Positions 25,588 to 35,383 are shown, counted from the first letter of the stretch. The stretch is 64,000 bases of DNA from Comamonas suwonensis (GCF_012844455.2 NZ_JABBCQ020000017.1:1-64000), one strand, 5' to 3'. The notes: generated by a model not told the origin, from the letters alone. Numbers and translations: made by a program.

Positions 25588-25707
25588 ATACCTTTATTAG
25601 TGCGAACCCCGATGCTTTCCATCAATCATCGGGGTTTACGCGCAAAATTCCTGTTTGAATAACTACCTTGTCTGACAGGGTTGCAATTTTTTGCACAATA
25701 GTGAGCT

Positions 25708-26676
25708 ATGAACCGTAGAAACAGCCTTCTCTCGGTCATGGCGGCTGTTGCTGCCCTGGCCTCCCCCCTCTCTCAGGCCCAAGAAACCATTCGTCTGATC
25801 GTGCCCTATGCGCCCGGTGGTCCGCTGGACATCACCTCTCGCGCTCTGGCGGAGCGCGTGCGTGATTCACTGGGCGTTGTCGTCATCGACAACAAGGCTG
25901 GCGCGGGCGGCAACATCGGTGCCGACGCGATTGCCAAGGCCCTGCCTGATGGTCTGACCATCGGTCTGGCAGCAACCGCCACCCATGCCGTCAACCCCTG
26001 GCTCTATGCCAAGATGCCCTACGATGCAGGCAAGGACTTTGCCGGCATCACCCAGATGGTGCGTGTTCCCAATGTGCTGGTGATGAATGCCGCCAAGGCC
26101 ACCCAGCTCAACATTCACAACATGGCTGACCTCATCAGCTACGCCAAGAGCAACCCTGGCAAACTGAATTACGGCAGCGGCGGCAATGGCTCTGCAGGCC
26201 ACCTGGCTGGTGAAATGCTCAAGCAAAAGGCCGGCATTTTCGCCCTGCACGTGCCTTATCGCGGTGCCAACCCTGCCCAGCTGGCCTTGCTGTCAGGCGA
26301 GGTGGACTTCAATATCGACAACCTGGCTGCCGCCGCCCCCAATATCAAGAGCGGCAAGCTGGTGGCGCTGGCTGTGACATCGCTCAACGCCTCGCCCCTG
26401 CTGCCCGGCGTACCCGCTCTGTCCAAGACCTATCCCGGTTTTGCGATTGATACCTGGTGGGGTCTGGTCGCCCCCGCAGGCACACCCAAGCCCGTGCTGG
26501 ACAAGCTGAGCAAGGCCTTCAACGACGCCCTGCAGGCACCAGAGACCAAGACGCGCTTCAGCACACTCATGGCTGAACCCGTGGGCTCGACGCCTGCCGA
26601 ATTCGACAAATTCATGGCTGCAGAGCGCGCCAAGTACCAGCCCATCGTCAAGGCCTCTGGTGCCAAGGTGGACTGA
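25708..26676 (+). CDS. Bug/TctC family periplasmic substrate-binding protein
   Basis: A 322-residue secreted receptor of the same family as that at 14131, with a signal peptide ending SQA-Q (about residue 24), ETIRLIVPYAPGGPLDITSR, the pocket GAGGNIGADAIAKALPDG, and LHVPYRGANPAQLALLSG. The two copies are clearly diverged paralogues. No tctAB genes lie nearby. No convincing Shine-Dalgarno precedes the ATG. It follows the reductase gene by 120 bp, but a separate promoter is likely. Ligand unknown. Confidence 0.9.
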   Translation: MNRRNSLLSVMAAVAALASPLSQAQETIRLIVPYAPGGPLDITSRALAERVRDSLGVVVIDNKAGAGGNIGADAIAKALPDGLTIGLAATATHAVNPWLYAKMPYDAGKDFAGITQMVRVPNVLVMNAAKATQLNIHNMADLISYAKSNPGKLNYGSGGNGSAGHLAGEMLKQKAGIFALHVPYRGANPAQLALLSGEVDFNIDNLAAAAPNIKSGKLVALAVTSLNASPLLPGVPALSKTYPGFAIDTWWGLVAPAGTPKPVLDKLSKAFNDALQAPETKTRFSTLMAEPVGSTPAEFDKFMAAERAKYQPIVKASGAKVD

Positions 26677-26745
26677 GCCAATCTAGCGATACGCTGATAC
26701 CCATAGCCCCGGCAGCAGCGATGCTCCGGGGCTTTGATGTTTAAG

Positions 26746-26792
26746 GCCTCTAGCGCTTTATAAATAAGCGCGAGCAGCTATCAAAATAGTAG
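26746..26792. repeat. Dispersed AGC-type palindromic repeat, copy 4
   Basis: CTCTAGCGCTT, TATAAAT, AAGCGCGAGCAGCTATCAAA: one of the best-preserved copies, lying at the convergent ends of the Bug receptor and folK genes. Confidence 0.65.
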
Positions 26793-26793
26793 T

Positions 26794-27309
26794 TTATTGT
26801 TGCCACCAGCCTTGCGACTGACTGCGTTCAATACTCTGATCGACCACGGCCTGCAGCAGCTTGGCACTCACACATTGGGGCGCAATTTCGGCCAGCGGCA
26901 CGAGTACAAAAGCGCGCTCCCACATGCGAGGGTGGGGCACGATCAGCACCGGATCCTCCGAGCGCCATTCACCCCAAAGCTCGATATCCAGATCCAGCGT
27001 GCGTGGTGCATTACGGTAAGGGCGCTCGCGCCCGGCCTGCAACTCAAGTGCTTGCAGCGCCTGCAAAAACGCCAGTGGTGCCTGCTGGGTACGCACCAAC
27101 GCCACAGCGTTCAGATAATCCGGCCCTGACGAATCAATAGGCTTGGTGCTGTAGAGCGAAGAAACGGACAGCAACTGCGTCTGCGCCAGCTGGGCAAGGG
27201 CTTGCACGGCCCAGCGCAGCGTTTGCTGCGCATCCCCCAGATTGGCTCCCAGGCCAATGGCCACCGTATCCGCAGCCAAGGTCGCCAAAGCAGTGTCAGG
27301 CTTATTCAT
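26794..27309 (-). CDS. folK: 2-amino-4-hydroxy-6-hydroxymethyldihydropteridine pyrophosphokinase
   Basis: A 171-residue cytoplasmic kinase that transfers pyrophosphate from ATP to hydroxymethyl-dihydropterin in folate synthesis. Signatures are IGLGANLGD, YSTKPID, DYLNAVALV, RPYRNAPRTLDLDIELWG (metal-binding Asp pair) and VPHPRMWERAFVL. The start at 27309 overlaps the end of pcnB by eight bases, which fits translational coupling; this is the last gene of the hda-HAD-pcnB-folK operon. Confidence 0.94.
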   Translation of the reverse strand: MNKPDTALATLAADTVAIGLGANLGDAQQTLRWAVQALAQLAQTQLLSVSSLYSTKPIDSSGPDYLNAVALVRTQQAPLAFLQALQALELQAGRERPYRNAPRTLDLDIELWGEWRSEDPVLIVPHPRMWERAFVLVPLAEIAPQCVSAKLLQAVVDQSIERSQSQGWWQQ

Positions 27310-28870
27310 CACCACCGGTGGTCGCGCTGCCTGCTGCGGGCTTGCGGCGGCGACGGCGGCGCTTTTTAGGCGCATCGCCCTCATTGACTTCATTAGCGAC
27401 TTCCTCCAGCGGGCTGCTCGCGGCCTCGCCTTCGGCTTTTTTCTTGGCCACGCGGTGCACCTTGGGCGCTGCCTGCTGCTGGGTACGCTGACGGGCACGC
27501 TGCTCATCGCGCGCCTGAGCGATCAGGTCCGCACGGCGGGTATCGTCCGCATGCTGGAATTCCTGCCACCAGCTGGCCAGGCTCTCTTCCACCTCGCCAA
27601 TGTCAGCACGCAGACGCATAAAGTCAAAACCGGCGCGAAAGCGCGGCTGTGCCACCATGGAGTTAGGCGTTGCACCCGTGCGCTTGTCAAAGCGGGGCTG
27701 CATGACCCAGATTTCACGCATGTCCGCAGCCAGCTTGCCACGGCCCGACACGTCGCCAATGCGCTGGTCAAAGACTTCGTCAATCGACTCCTGCAGCGCG
27801 GGGAAGGGGTGATAGCCCTTGCCCAATCGCTTTTCCCAGCCTTGCTTGACGTCTTGCCAAAGCACGCAGGCCAGCAAGAAGCTGGGGGCCACGGGCTTGC
27901 CTTCGGCGACACGGCGATCGGTATCCATCAACGCGGCTTGCACAAACGGGTGGTCAGCACGCTCCATCACCACATCCAGCAGCGGGTAAATGCCGCGCGA
28001 CAGGCCCAGCGCCTTGAGCTGCTCCACCGATGCAATGGCGTGGCCGGTCTGCAGCAGCTTGAGCATTTCGTCGAACAAGCGGCTTTGCGGCACTTCCTGC
28101 AGCAGCGGCTCGCATTCAACCAGCGGCTTGGCCGTCTTGGCTTCGAGCTTGAAGTCCTTGCTGCTCAGCTTGGCGGCAAAACGCACGGCGCGGATGATGC
28201 GCACCGGGTCTTCGCGGTAACGCGTCGCCGGGTCGCCAATCATGCGCAGCACCTTCTTCTTGGCGTCTGCAATACCGCCGTGATAGTCGACCACGATTTG
28301 TGTCTCGGGGTCGTAATACATGGCGTTAATAGTGAAGTCGCGGCGCGTAGCATCTTGGTCCTGCGGGCCCCAGACGTTGTCGCGCAGTACGCGGCCGCTG
28401 GCGTCCACGGCATGCTTCATGCCGGCCAGCTCGTTTTTGCTGGTACGTTCATTGCCGCTGACTTGCTCAGCCGCGCTGTTATCCAGAAAGGCGCGGAAGG
28501 TCGAGACTTCGATGACCTCGTTTTCGCGGCCACGGCCATAGACCACGTGCACGATGCGAAAACGCTTGCCGATGATGAAAGCACGGCGAAACAGGTTTTT
28601 GACCTGCTCGGGCGTGGCGTTGGTCGCCACATCAAAGTCCTTGGGACGCAGACCCAGCAGCAAGTCACGCACGGCGCCGCCGACGATATAGGCCTCAAAA
28701 CCCGCGCTCTTGAGGGTCTGCACCACATCAATGGCGCGGCGATCCACCAGGTTCGGGTCAATGCCGTGCACTTGCACCGGCACTTCATCACGTTTGCCGA
28801 ACTTGGGCTTGCGCGCGCGGGGGGCCGCTGGGGCTTTACCCAGGAGCTTGTCAATAATGGTCTTGATCAT
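27302..28870 (-). CDS. pcnB: Poly(A) polymerase I
   Basis: A 522-residue nucleotidyltransferase that adds poly(A) tails to RNA and so speeds its decay. The catalytic region shows AYIVGGAVRDLLLGLRP and DFDVATNATP (GG-x7-D-x-D pattern), then VIEVSTFR and RRDFTINAMYY. After the class II core comes a long C-terminal part ending in a basic tail (KKRRRRRRKP near 505-515) that probably binds RNA. Its start overlaps the HAD gene's stop by four bases and its end overlaps folK. The distinction from tRNA nucleotidyltransferase rests on length, tail and operon. Confidence 0.93.
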   Translation of the reverse strand: MIKTIIDKLLGKAPAAPRARKPKFGKRDEVPVQVHGIDPNLVDRRAIDVVQTLKSAGFEAYIVGGAVRDLLLGLRPKDFDVATNATPEQVKNLFRRAFIIGKRFRIVHVVYGRGRENEVIEVSTFRAFLDNSAAEQVSGNERTSKNELAGMKHAVDASGRVLRDNVWGPQDQDATRRDFTINAMYYDPETQIVVDYHGGIADAKKKVLRMIGDPATRYREDPVRIIRAVRFAAKLSSKDFKLEAKTAKPLVECEPLLQEVPQSRLFDEMLKLLQTGHAIASVEQLKALGLSRGIYPLLDVVMERADHPFVQAALMDTDRRVAEGKPVAPSFLLACVLWQDVKQGWEKRLGKGYHPFPALQESIDEVFDQRIGDVSGRGKLAADMREIWVMQPRFDKRTGATPNSMVAQPRFRAGFDFMRLRADIGEVEESLASWWQEFQHADDTRRADLIAQARDEQRARQRTQQQAAPKVHRVAKKKAEGEAASSPLEEVANEVNEGDAPKKRRRRRRKPAAGSATTGGDE

Positions 28871-29571
28871 GGTGCTTCGCTAAATAGGTCCACGATGCGC
28901 CAGCCGCGTTCCTCGGCCAGGGAACGCAAGCGCGCATCGGGGTTGGTGGCCACAGGGTGATCCACTTTTTCAAGCAGGGGCACATCGTTCATGGAGTCGC
29001 TGTAGAAGGTCGCTTCCACGTCTTCCCAGCGCAGGTTTCTCTCTGCCAGCCATTCGGTCATGCGCACGACCTTACCTTCGCGCATATTTGGAATGCCCGC
29101 AATTTCGCCCGTAAACCAGCCCTTGGCATCCCGCACCAGCTCGGTGGCAAGCAGATGCTGGACGCCAAAAGCCCTGGCAATCGGGCCCGTCACAAATTCA
29201 TTGGTGGCCGAGGTAATGACCACGGTATCACCCGCATTCAGGTGTTGTTGCACCAATTCAATGGCCGCAGGCTTCATGGCTGGACGGATCACTTCGTCCA
29301 TAAAGCGCTGATGAGCCGCAGTCGACTCCGCCTCGCCACGCTCGACCACGGCTGCCGTGGCAAAGCGCACATAGTCGGGAATATTGAGCTGCCCGGCCTG
29401 ATAGTCTTCAAAGAAAGCGTCGTTCTGGCGGCCAAAGGCCTCCTGATCGCACCAGCCAATGGCGATGGAGAACTCGCCCCAGCCGTGGTCAGAATCCAGC
29501 GGCAGCAGGGTGTGGTCCAGATCAAAAAGGGCCAGCTTTGGCTTGTTCGGCAATTCAGAAGCAGTCGACAT
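28867..29571 (-). CDS. HAD-IB family phosphatase (SerB-like)
   Basis: A 234-residue haloacid-dehalogenase-type hydrolase. Motif I is LALFDLDHTLLPLD (nucleophile Asp and acid/base Asp), motif II is VVITSATNEF, and motif III is FYSDSMNDVPLLE preceded by a conserved Lys (EGKVVRM). The subfamily contains phosphoserine phosphatases and relatives that act on small phosphomonoesters, including histidinol phosphate in some actinobacteria; the substrate here is unknown. It is coupled to pcnB through an ATGA overlap and follows hda, an arrangement common in Burkholderiales. Confidence 0.88.
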   Translation of the reverse strand: MSTASELPNKPKLALFDLDHTLLPLDSDHGWGEFSIAIGWCDQEAFGRQNDAFFEDYQAGQLNIPDYVRFATAAVVERGEAESTAAHQRFMDEVIRPAMKPAAIELVQQHLNAGDTVVITSATNEFVTGPIARAFGVQHLLATELVRDAKGWFTGEIAGIPNMREGKVVRMTEWLAERNLRWEDVEATFYSDSMNDVPLLEKVDHPVATNPDARLRSLAEERGWRIVDLFSEAP

Positions 29572-29640
29572 GCAAATCCAACAAAAAGTGCCGTGGCAGG
29601 GCCAAAGCGGGGAGTAAGGCAAGCAACAGGGTGCGTGACT

Positions 29641-30348
29641 TCACTCAGTTTCCAGCATGGTTTTGAGCAGCGGGATGGTGATGGCGCGCTTGCTGCGCAA
29701 TGCAAAGCCGTCCAGCATGTCCAGCAGTTGCATCAAAGAACCCAGATCGCGTGAGAAGCGCCTGAGCATGTAATCCATCACTTCGTCACTCAGAAACACA
29801 CCGCGGGCATCAGCCTCCTGTCGCAGCACGGCGCGGCGTGCAGGTTCATCGAGCAAATGCAGCTGATAGACATGGCCCCAGCCAAGGCGGGTGCGCAGGT
29901 CTTCGCGCAGTTTGAGGTCAGCAACAGGCAACTGTCCGGCACCCAGCACCCAGCGCGGCAAGCCGGTCGCAGGGCTTGTGGCATTCACAAACCAGTTGAA
30001 GGCCCGCGCCTGCTGAAAAGGGGTGTAAATGTCCACATCGTCCATGAGGACGGCGACCCAGCGCTCATCAAACGCAGGAGGAAATGGAGTGGAGGCATCC
30101 ATCCAGCCCACCATGGCGCCCTGCTCGCGCAGCGCTTCACGCACGGCCTTGAGCAAATGACTCTTGCCTGACCCCGCCTCGCCCCAAAGGTAAGTAGGCA
30201 CTGGCGTTCTTGCTTTTTGAAGCTGTCCATCGCCCACCCAATGACGCAGATGGTCAATCAGGGCAGCGTTGGGACCCACAAAAAAGCGCGACAAGGTCGG
30301 GCCGGGTGCCGTGCTGATATCCAGAGCCAGTTGCTTCATCTGCGACAT
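29641..30348 (-). CDS. hda: DnaA-homologue regulator Hda
   Basis: A 235-residue AAA+ protein of the DnaA/Hda family. MKQLALDI at the N-terminus is the clamp-binding motif (QL.L type), and GEAGSGKSHLLKAV and VLMDDVDIY are the Walker A and B motifs. It lacks a DnaA DNA-binding domain IV. Hda with the DNA-loaded sliding clamp stimulates ATP hydrolysis by DnaA and prevents re-initiation. The ATG at 30348 places the clamp motif at residue 4. It heads the operon with the HAD, pcnB and folK genes and is divergent from purM. The 352-bp gap to purM holds only upstream sequence, including a TAGAAT box (30647-30652) for purM. Confidence 0.92.
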   Translation of the reverse strand: MSQMKQLALDISTAPGPTLSRFFVGPNAALIDHLRHWVGDGQLQKARTPVPTYLWGEAGSGKSHLLKAVREALREQGAMVGWMDASTPFPPAFDERWVAVLMDDVDIYTPFQQARAFNWFVNATSPATGLPRWVLGAGQLPVADLKLREDLRTRLGWGHVYQLHLLDEPARRAVLRQEADARGVFLSDEVMDYMLRRFSRDLGSLMQLLDMLDGFALRSKRAITIPLLKTMLETE

Positions 30349-30700
30349 ACGCGCAGCGCCCCCTTTCCTGGGCATTCAACAGCCCATGCGGCGAAATCTG
30401 ACAGGAGATTTATCAGCATCAATGTGAAGGAGACGGTGACCTGGGATATGCACTCCGATCAAGCCCTGCAAAAATGCATTGACTCGATCGCGCGGTAACA
30501 AAAGCACTAATTTTAGTCTGCACTGACAGGCCCTGAGCCGGTTCAGGCTGATTTTGCCTACTGCCGATGTTGTAGTCAGGCCATGAATGCTCCAGCAAAA
30601 CCCTTTGGCGCATGTCGGCCCGCACCCGAGAACAAGGTAAGCGCCGTAGAATCCCGGGGTTTCCCGCCCATGCAGGGCGCTCCCCGCACCGGACCCATCG

Positions 30701-31753
30701 ATGAGCTCTTCCGCATCCTCCTCTACCCCCATTTCCTACAAAGACGCAGGCGTTGATATCGACGCTGGCGACGCACTGATTGAGCGCATCAAGCCTCTGG
30801 CCAAGAAAACCATGCGCGAAGGCGTGATGGCTGGCATCGGCGGCTTCGGCGCGCTGTTTGAAGTGCCCAAGCGCTACAAGGAGCCCGTGCTGGTCTCCGG
30901 CACCGACGGCGTGGGCACCAAGCTCAAGCTGGCCTTCGAGTGGAATATGCACGACACCGTGGGCATCGATCTGGTGGCCATGAGTGTGAACGACGTGCTG
31001 GTGCAAGGCGCGGAGCCCTTGTTCTTCCTCGACTACTTTGCCTGCGGCAAGCTGAATGTGGATACGGCTGCGGCCGTGGTCGGCGGTATCGCCAAGGGCT
31101 GCGAGCTGTCTGGCTGCGCACTGATCGGCGGCGAAACCGCTGAAATGCCCGGCATGTACCCCGATGGCGAATACGACCTGGCAGGCTTTGCCGTCGGCGC
31201 TGTCGAGAAATCCAAAATTCTGACCGGCCAGAGCGTCAAGCCCGGCGACGTGGTCCTGGGCTTGGCTTCGCACGGCGTGCATTCCAACGGTTTCTCGCTG
31301 GTGCGCAAGTGCATTGAGCGCGCTGAAACGCAAGGCTCCGTGCCCGAGACGCTGGACGGCAAGCCCTTCAAGGCCGCCATCATGGAGCCTACCCGCCTGT
31401 ACGTAAAGAACGTGCTGGCTGCGCTGGACAAGCACCCCATCAAGGCGCTGGCCCACATTACCGGCGGCGGTCTGCTGGAAAACATTCCCCGCGTGTTGCC
31501 CGAAGGCACTGCTGCCCACCTGACCGCCGGTAGCTGGCCCCAGACTGAGCTGTTTGCCTGGCTACAAAAGACAGCGGGCATTGACGATATCGAAATGAAC
31601 CGCACGTTCAACAACGGTATCGGCATGGTGGTTGTGGTGGCCGCAGAAGATGCAACCGCTACCGAAGCCACTCTGGCAGAGCTGGGCGAGAAGGTCTACA
31701 CCATCGGAGCCATCACAGAAATTGGCGCTGGCAAACCGGTTGAAGTACGCTAA
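30701..31753 (+). CDS. purM: Phosphoribosylformylglycinamidine cyclo-ligase (AIR synthetase)
   Basis: A 350-residue purine-synthesis enzyme that closes the imidazole ring of AIR with ATP. Signatures are [75 protein letters not shown] and [18 protein letters not shown]. Length and start match the family. It is followed after 36 bp by the AI-2E permease gene, so the two may be co-transcribed. Confidence 0.96.
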   Translation: MSSSASSSTPISYKDAGVDIDAGDALIERIKPLAKKTMREGVMAGIGGFGALFEVPKRYKEPVLVSGTDGVGTKLKLAFEWNMHDTVGIDLVAMSVNDVLVQGAEPLFFLDYFACGKLNVDTAAAVVGGIAKGCELSGCALIGGETAEMPGMYPDGEYDLAGFAVGAVEKSKILTGQSVKPGDVVLGLASHGVHSNGFSLVRKCIERAETQGSVPETLDGKPFKAAIMEPTRLYVKNVLAALDKHPIKALAHITGGGLLENIPRVLPEGTAAHLTAGSWPQTELFAWLQKTAGIDDIEMNRTFNNGIGMVVVVAAEDATATEATLAELGEKVYTIGAITEIGAGKPVEVR

Positions 31754-31789
31754 GCACATCTTCAATACAGCCCTCTATCCCGAGCTTGA

Positions 31790-32848
31790 ATGACGCAGCA
31801 TTTGCCAGCCCCCATCGCGACGCAACCGGGTCCTTCGCCCAAGGTCATATTGGCCAGTTACTTGTTGATGGGAGCGGCACTGCTGCTCGTCATGCATCAG
31901 GGGATACTCCCCGGCCTGCTGTGCGTGTGCGTGGGCTTCATGCTCACCCGCGCACTGTCTCGCCTGCTGTCACGGGCAAATCATCGCGCCTTTCACAGCA
32001 ACCAGCTGCCTCGCTGGACCCAGGTGGTCGCAACCACCATCGTGATTCTGGCGCCACTAGCCTTGCTTAGTGGCGCCCTGTCACACACCCGCACCTACAT
32101 CACCGAAGCCCCGGCCCAGTACAAAGAACTACTGGACTACCTGGCAACCACGGTGCTGGAGCTGCGCGAAAAGCTGCCTTCAGACATTGCCGATCAACTG
32201 CCTGACGGCGCCCAGGACATTCAGCGCAAGCTGGCCACTTACCTCGCCGCCAAAGCCGGCGTACTGGCCAATGCAGGCCGCGCCTGGCTGACCGGCCTGC
32301 TCTACGCCTATGTGGGTCTAATCATTGGCGCGCTGGCCGCCGTGCGCCCCATTACCGCCCGTCGCCCCCCACTGGTCTGCGCCCTGCAACAGCGCATCAG
32401 CCACTTCGCGCTGGCCTTCAAGCAAATCGTGGCGGCCCAGTTCTGGATTGCGGCCTTCAACACCTTGCTGACCTCCGTCTTTCTGCTGGTCATTTTGCCG
32501 ATCTGGGACCTGCAACTGCCCTACACCCCGGCCCTGATCACCCTGACGTTTGTGGCCGGACTCATTCCCATCGTCGGCAATCTGCTGTGCAACGCCGTGC
32601 TGACGCTGGTGGGTCTGTCGGTCTCGCCCGTGGCTGCAGCAGCATGCCTGGGCTTTCTGATTCTGATTCACAAGGCCGAATACGTCATCAACGCCAAAGT
32701 AGTAGGCACTCGCACCCACATGGGCGTGTGGGAACTGCTGGCCGTGATGTTTGTGGCTGAATCCGTTTTTGGCCCCGCAGGTCTGGTGGCTGCCCCGCTG
32801 TTTTACGCCTACCTCAAGAAAGAGCTGGAAGCCGCGCAGCTGGTCTAA
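31790..32848 (+). CDS. AI-2E family transporter (PerM/TqsA type)
   Basis: A 352-residue inner-membrane protein with about eight helices in the family pattern: an N-terminal helical pair, a soluble middle part, then IPIVGNLLCNAVLTLVGLS and the C-terminal NAKVVGTRTHMGVWELLAVM. Members transport AI-2, export it, or act as Na+/H+ antiporters; the function here is not settled. It is common next to purM and hda in betaproteobacteria. No Shine-Dalgarno is obvious before the ATG. Confidence 0.87.
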   Translation: MTQHLPAPIATQPGPSPKVILASYLLMGAALLLVMHQGILPGLLCVCVGFMLTRALSRLLSRANHRAFHSNQLPRWTQVVATTIVILAPLALLSGALSHTRTYITEAPAQYKELLDYLATTVLELREKLPSDIADQLPDGAQDIQRKLATYLAAKAGVLANAGRAWLTGLLYAYVGLIIGALAAVRPITARRPPLVCALQQRISHFALAFKQIVAAQFWIAAFNTLLTSVFLLVILPIWDLQLPYTPALITLTFVAGLIPIVGNLLCNAVLTLVGLSVSPVAAAACLGFLILIHKAEYVINAKVVGTRTHMGVWELLAVMFVAESVFGPAGLVAAPLFYAYLKKELEAAQLV

Positions 32849-32864
32849 GCTTCGAATTCAGCCC

Positions 32865-33713
32865 TCAATCGGCCTGACGTAGTCTGGCGATAGCCTTGGC
32901 TATCAAATCAGCCTCTAGCCCATGCGCAACATTGGAATAGCGCTCCAGATCTAATAGCGCTCTTGCAGGCACCCCCCACTGGGCGTAAGCCATACCGCGG
33001 TCTCGGTACAGCTCATCACGCTCAGGCTGCAGCAGAATCAGACGATTGAGCACGGCCACCAGCATGGCCCAGTTTTTTTGGGCATGGTGAATTTCCTGCA
33101 AATTGCGCAGCATGCGCCCCACCACATCGCGCGGATGGGCTGCCTGCAGGTACAGCCCCAGCGGCGGCGCATCTTCAGACGTAATGCCTGTTTGATCCAG
33201 AAAAGGCTGCAGCCGCTCTGCCAGCGCATTGGCTGAATAGGAGTCGCCTGTCAGCGGGTCTTGCACCACCTGCCCCTGGGGCAAGCGCACCTTGACCAGA
33301 AAGTGTCCGGGAAAGCTGATGCCTTCCACCGGCAAATCAATGCTGTTCGCCAGCTCCAGCCAGATCAGTGCCACGCTGATGGGAATGCCGCGCCGCGTTT
33401 GCAGCACATGGTGGATATAGCTGTTGGCGGGGTCGTAATAGTTGTTGAGGTTGCCCGCAAAGCCCAGATCGCCATAAAAGAATTTGTTGAGCGCACTGAG
33501 CTTGCGCAAGCCGTCATCCTCGCCCGCCAGGCGCTGCACCAGCCGCACCTGCAGGCGGTCCAGTTCTGCCTGCGCAGATTGCAAATCCAGATCAGGCTCG
33601 GCATCTTGCGCAATGCTGATGGCCGCCTCCATCAATGCAAAGTTCTCGTCGCTTTGCACCAGAGACGCAAAATAATTCAGGGCAGTGGGGTACTCGTCAA
33701 TCGTCCAGCTCAT
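32865..33713 (-). CDS. SirB1/transglutaminase-like protein with TPR tail
   Basis: A 282-residue cytoplasmic protein of the SirB1 family. The core has LNKFFYGDLGFAGNLNNYYD, LQTRRGIPISVALIWLELA and the transglutaminase-like VEGISFPGHFLVKV; the C-terminal part (from about 200) looks like TPR helices (RDRGMAYAQWG). Its biochemical role is unknown. I chose ATG 33713 because the family N-terminus follows at once. The ATG lies in a perfect 12-bp inverted repeat, and a TTG at 33749 preceded by AAGGGA is an alternative start. Confidence 0.83.
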   Translation of the reverse strand: MSWTIDEYPTALNYFASLVQSDENFALMEAAISIAQDAEPDLDLQSAQAELDRLQVRLVQRLAGEDDGLRKLSALNKFFYGDLGFAGNLNNYYDPANSYIHHVLQTRRGIPISVALIWLELANSIDLPVEGISFPGHFLVKVRLPQGQVVQDPLTGDSYSANALAERLQPFLDQTGITSEDAPPLGLYLQAAHPRDVVGRMLRNLQEIHHAQKNWAMLVAVLNRLILLQPERDELYRDRGMAYAQWGVPARALLDLERYSNVAHGLEADLIAKAIARLRQAD

Positions 33714-33737
33714 AAGCGGCTTTGTAAGCCGCTTATG
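33711..33737 (-). promoter_or_regulatory. Hairpin enclosing the start codon of the SirB1-like gene
   Basis: Perfect 12-bp arms (CATAAGCGGCTT and AAGCCGCTTATG) around TGT. In the mRNA the ATG at 33713 would be paired in the stem, which could hold translation back or favour the upstream TTG. Confidence 0.65.
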
Positions 33738-33817
33738 AGCGAGTTGCAAGCAAAATTCCCTTGATACGCAGATAAACCGCGCACAAGCCGCTCACATTTC
33801 CATGAGCAGCTAAGCCT

Positions 33818-35383
33818 TTACCGGCGCAGCAACTGACGCAGATTCAGCCCCGACAGCATCAGCACACCAAAGTACAGCACGGCAGCTCCAGCCATCATGG
33901 CGGCCAGCAGGCCAGCACGCAGCAAGCCATTGCTGCGCAGACCCACCCAGTCAAAATGCTGGCTGCCCCAGAGCAGCAGCACGGCCAGCAGCACACTGGC
34001 AGCGATCACCTGCGCAATAAACTTCAGCCAGCCGGGCTTGGGCCTGTAGGCGCCGCGGCGCAGCAGGCCGATCAGCAGCCAGGTGGCGTTGATCAACGCC
34101 GCAAGGCCAATGGACAGAGCCAACCCCGTGTGCTTGAGCCAGGGCACCAGCGCCAAATTCAGCAGCTGGGTGATGATCAGCACCACAACCGCAATTTTCA
34201 CAGGAGTGCGAATGTCCTGACTGGCGTAATAACCAGGTGCCAGTACCTTGATGGCGACCAAACCCAGCAGGCCCGCGCCATAGCCCATCAAGGCCAGCGC
34301 AATCTGCCCCACATCGCTGTCATGCAGCGCTCCGCGATGGAACAACGTGGCCACTAGCGGTGTTGCAAACGTGAGCAAGCCCACGGCACAAGGCACAGCC
34401 AGCAGCACGACCAGACGCAGACCCCAGTCCAGCATATTGGAGTAACGCTCGTCATCGCCCGCAGCTTTGGCAGAGGCCAGCTGCGGCGTCAGCACCACCC
34501 CCAGCGCCACGCCCAGCAAGGCCGTGGGAAATTCCATCAAGCGGTCCGCGTAGAACAGCCAGGTCACGCTGCCCGGTGCCATATAAGAAGCAATCTGGGT
34601 GTTGATCATCAGCGAAATTTGCGCCACGCCCACCCCCAGCAAAGCCGGGCCCATCAGCGCCAGAATGCGGCGCACACCGGCCTCATCCCATGCAGCACGA
34701 ATAGCAGCAGGCGAAAAACCAATGCGCGGCATGAGCGACATGGCGCGCAGCGCAGGAATTTGCACCGCTAGTTGCAGCACACCACCCAGCATCACACCGC
34801 CAGCCATCGCATAAATCGGCTCAATGCCTTGCTTTTGCAGCCAGGGTGCACCAATCAACGCTGCCACAATCATGCTCAGATTCAGCAACACAGGGGTAGC
34901 CGCAGGCACGGCAAATTTCTTCCAGGTATTAAGAATGCCCGCAGAAAGGGCCACCAGCGACATAAAGCCGATATAGGGGAACATCCAGCGCGTCATCACC
35001 ACGGCAGCGTGATAACCATCAGGGGTCTGACGCATACCGCTGGCCAACAGCCACACCAGCAGTGGAGCACCCACCACGCCAAGCACGCAGACAACGATCA
35101 GCGACCAGAACAAAATCGTGGCTACATGCCCAATCAGCTGGCGCGTGGCCTCCTCACCATTTTTGGTCTTGCTGGCAGCCAGTACCGGCACAAAGGCCTG
35201 ACTGAAAGCACCTTCGGCGAACAGACGCCGGAATAGATTGGGAATTCTGAAGGCGACATTGAACGCGTCTGTGAGCGCATTGGCTCCGAACATGGAGGCC
35301 ATGAGCAGATCACGCACCAGCCCCGAAATACGGGAGGCCAGCGTCATCAGGGATACGGTGGAGGCGGCTTTGAACAGTGACAC
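33818..35383 (-). CDS. murJ: Lipid II flippase MurJ
   Basis: A 521-residue protein with about 14 membrane helices of the MviN/MurJ family, which turns lipid II to the periplasmic face for peptidoglycan synthesis. Family motifs are SLMTLASRISGLVRDLLMA, NALTDAFNVAFRIPNLFRRL and FAEGAFSQAFVPV at the N-terminus; the Arg residues of the central cavity fall in these. The ORF ends with a short basic tail. It is divergent from rpsT, the arrangement usual in Burkholderiales. Confidence 0.95.
   Translation of the reverse strand: MSLFKAASTVSLMTLASRISGLVRDLLMASMFGANALTDAFNVAFRIPNLFRRLFAEGAFSQAFVPVLAASKTKNGEEATRQLIGHVATILFWSLIVVCVLGVVGAPLLVWLLASGMRQTPDGYHAAVVMTRWMFPYIGFMSLVALSAGILNTWKKFAVPAATPVLLNLSMIVAALIGAPWLQKQGIEPIYAMAGGVMLGGVLQLAVQIPALRAMSLMPRIGFSPAAIRAAWDEAGVRRILALMGPALLGVGVAQISLMINTQIASYMAPGSVTWLFYADRLMEFPTALLGVALGVVLTPQLASAKAAGDDERYSNMLDWGLRLVVLLAVPCAVGLLTFATPLVATLFHRGALHDSDVGQIALALMGYGAGLLGLVAIKVLAPGYYASQDIRTPVKIAVVVLIITQLLNLALVPWLKHTGLALSIGLAALINATWLLIGLLRRGAYRPKPGWLKFIAQVIAASVLLAVLLLWGSQHFDWVGLRSNGLLRAGLLAAMMAGAAVLYFGVLMLSGLNLRQLLRR

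Noticed and set aside
27242..28960. A 572-codon plus-strand frame opposite pcnB
   Set aside because: Antisense shadow of poly(A) polymerase; no ribosome site and no recognisable domain.
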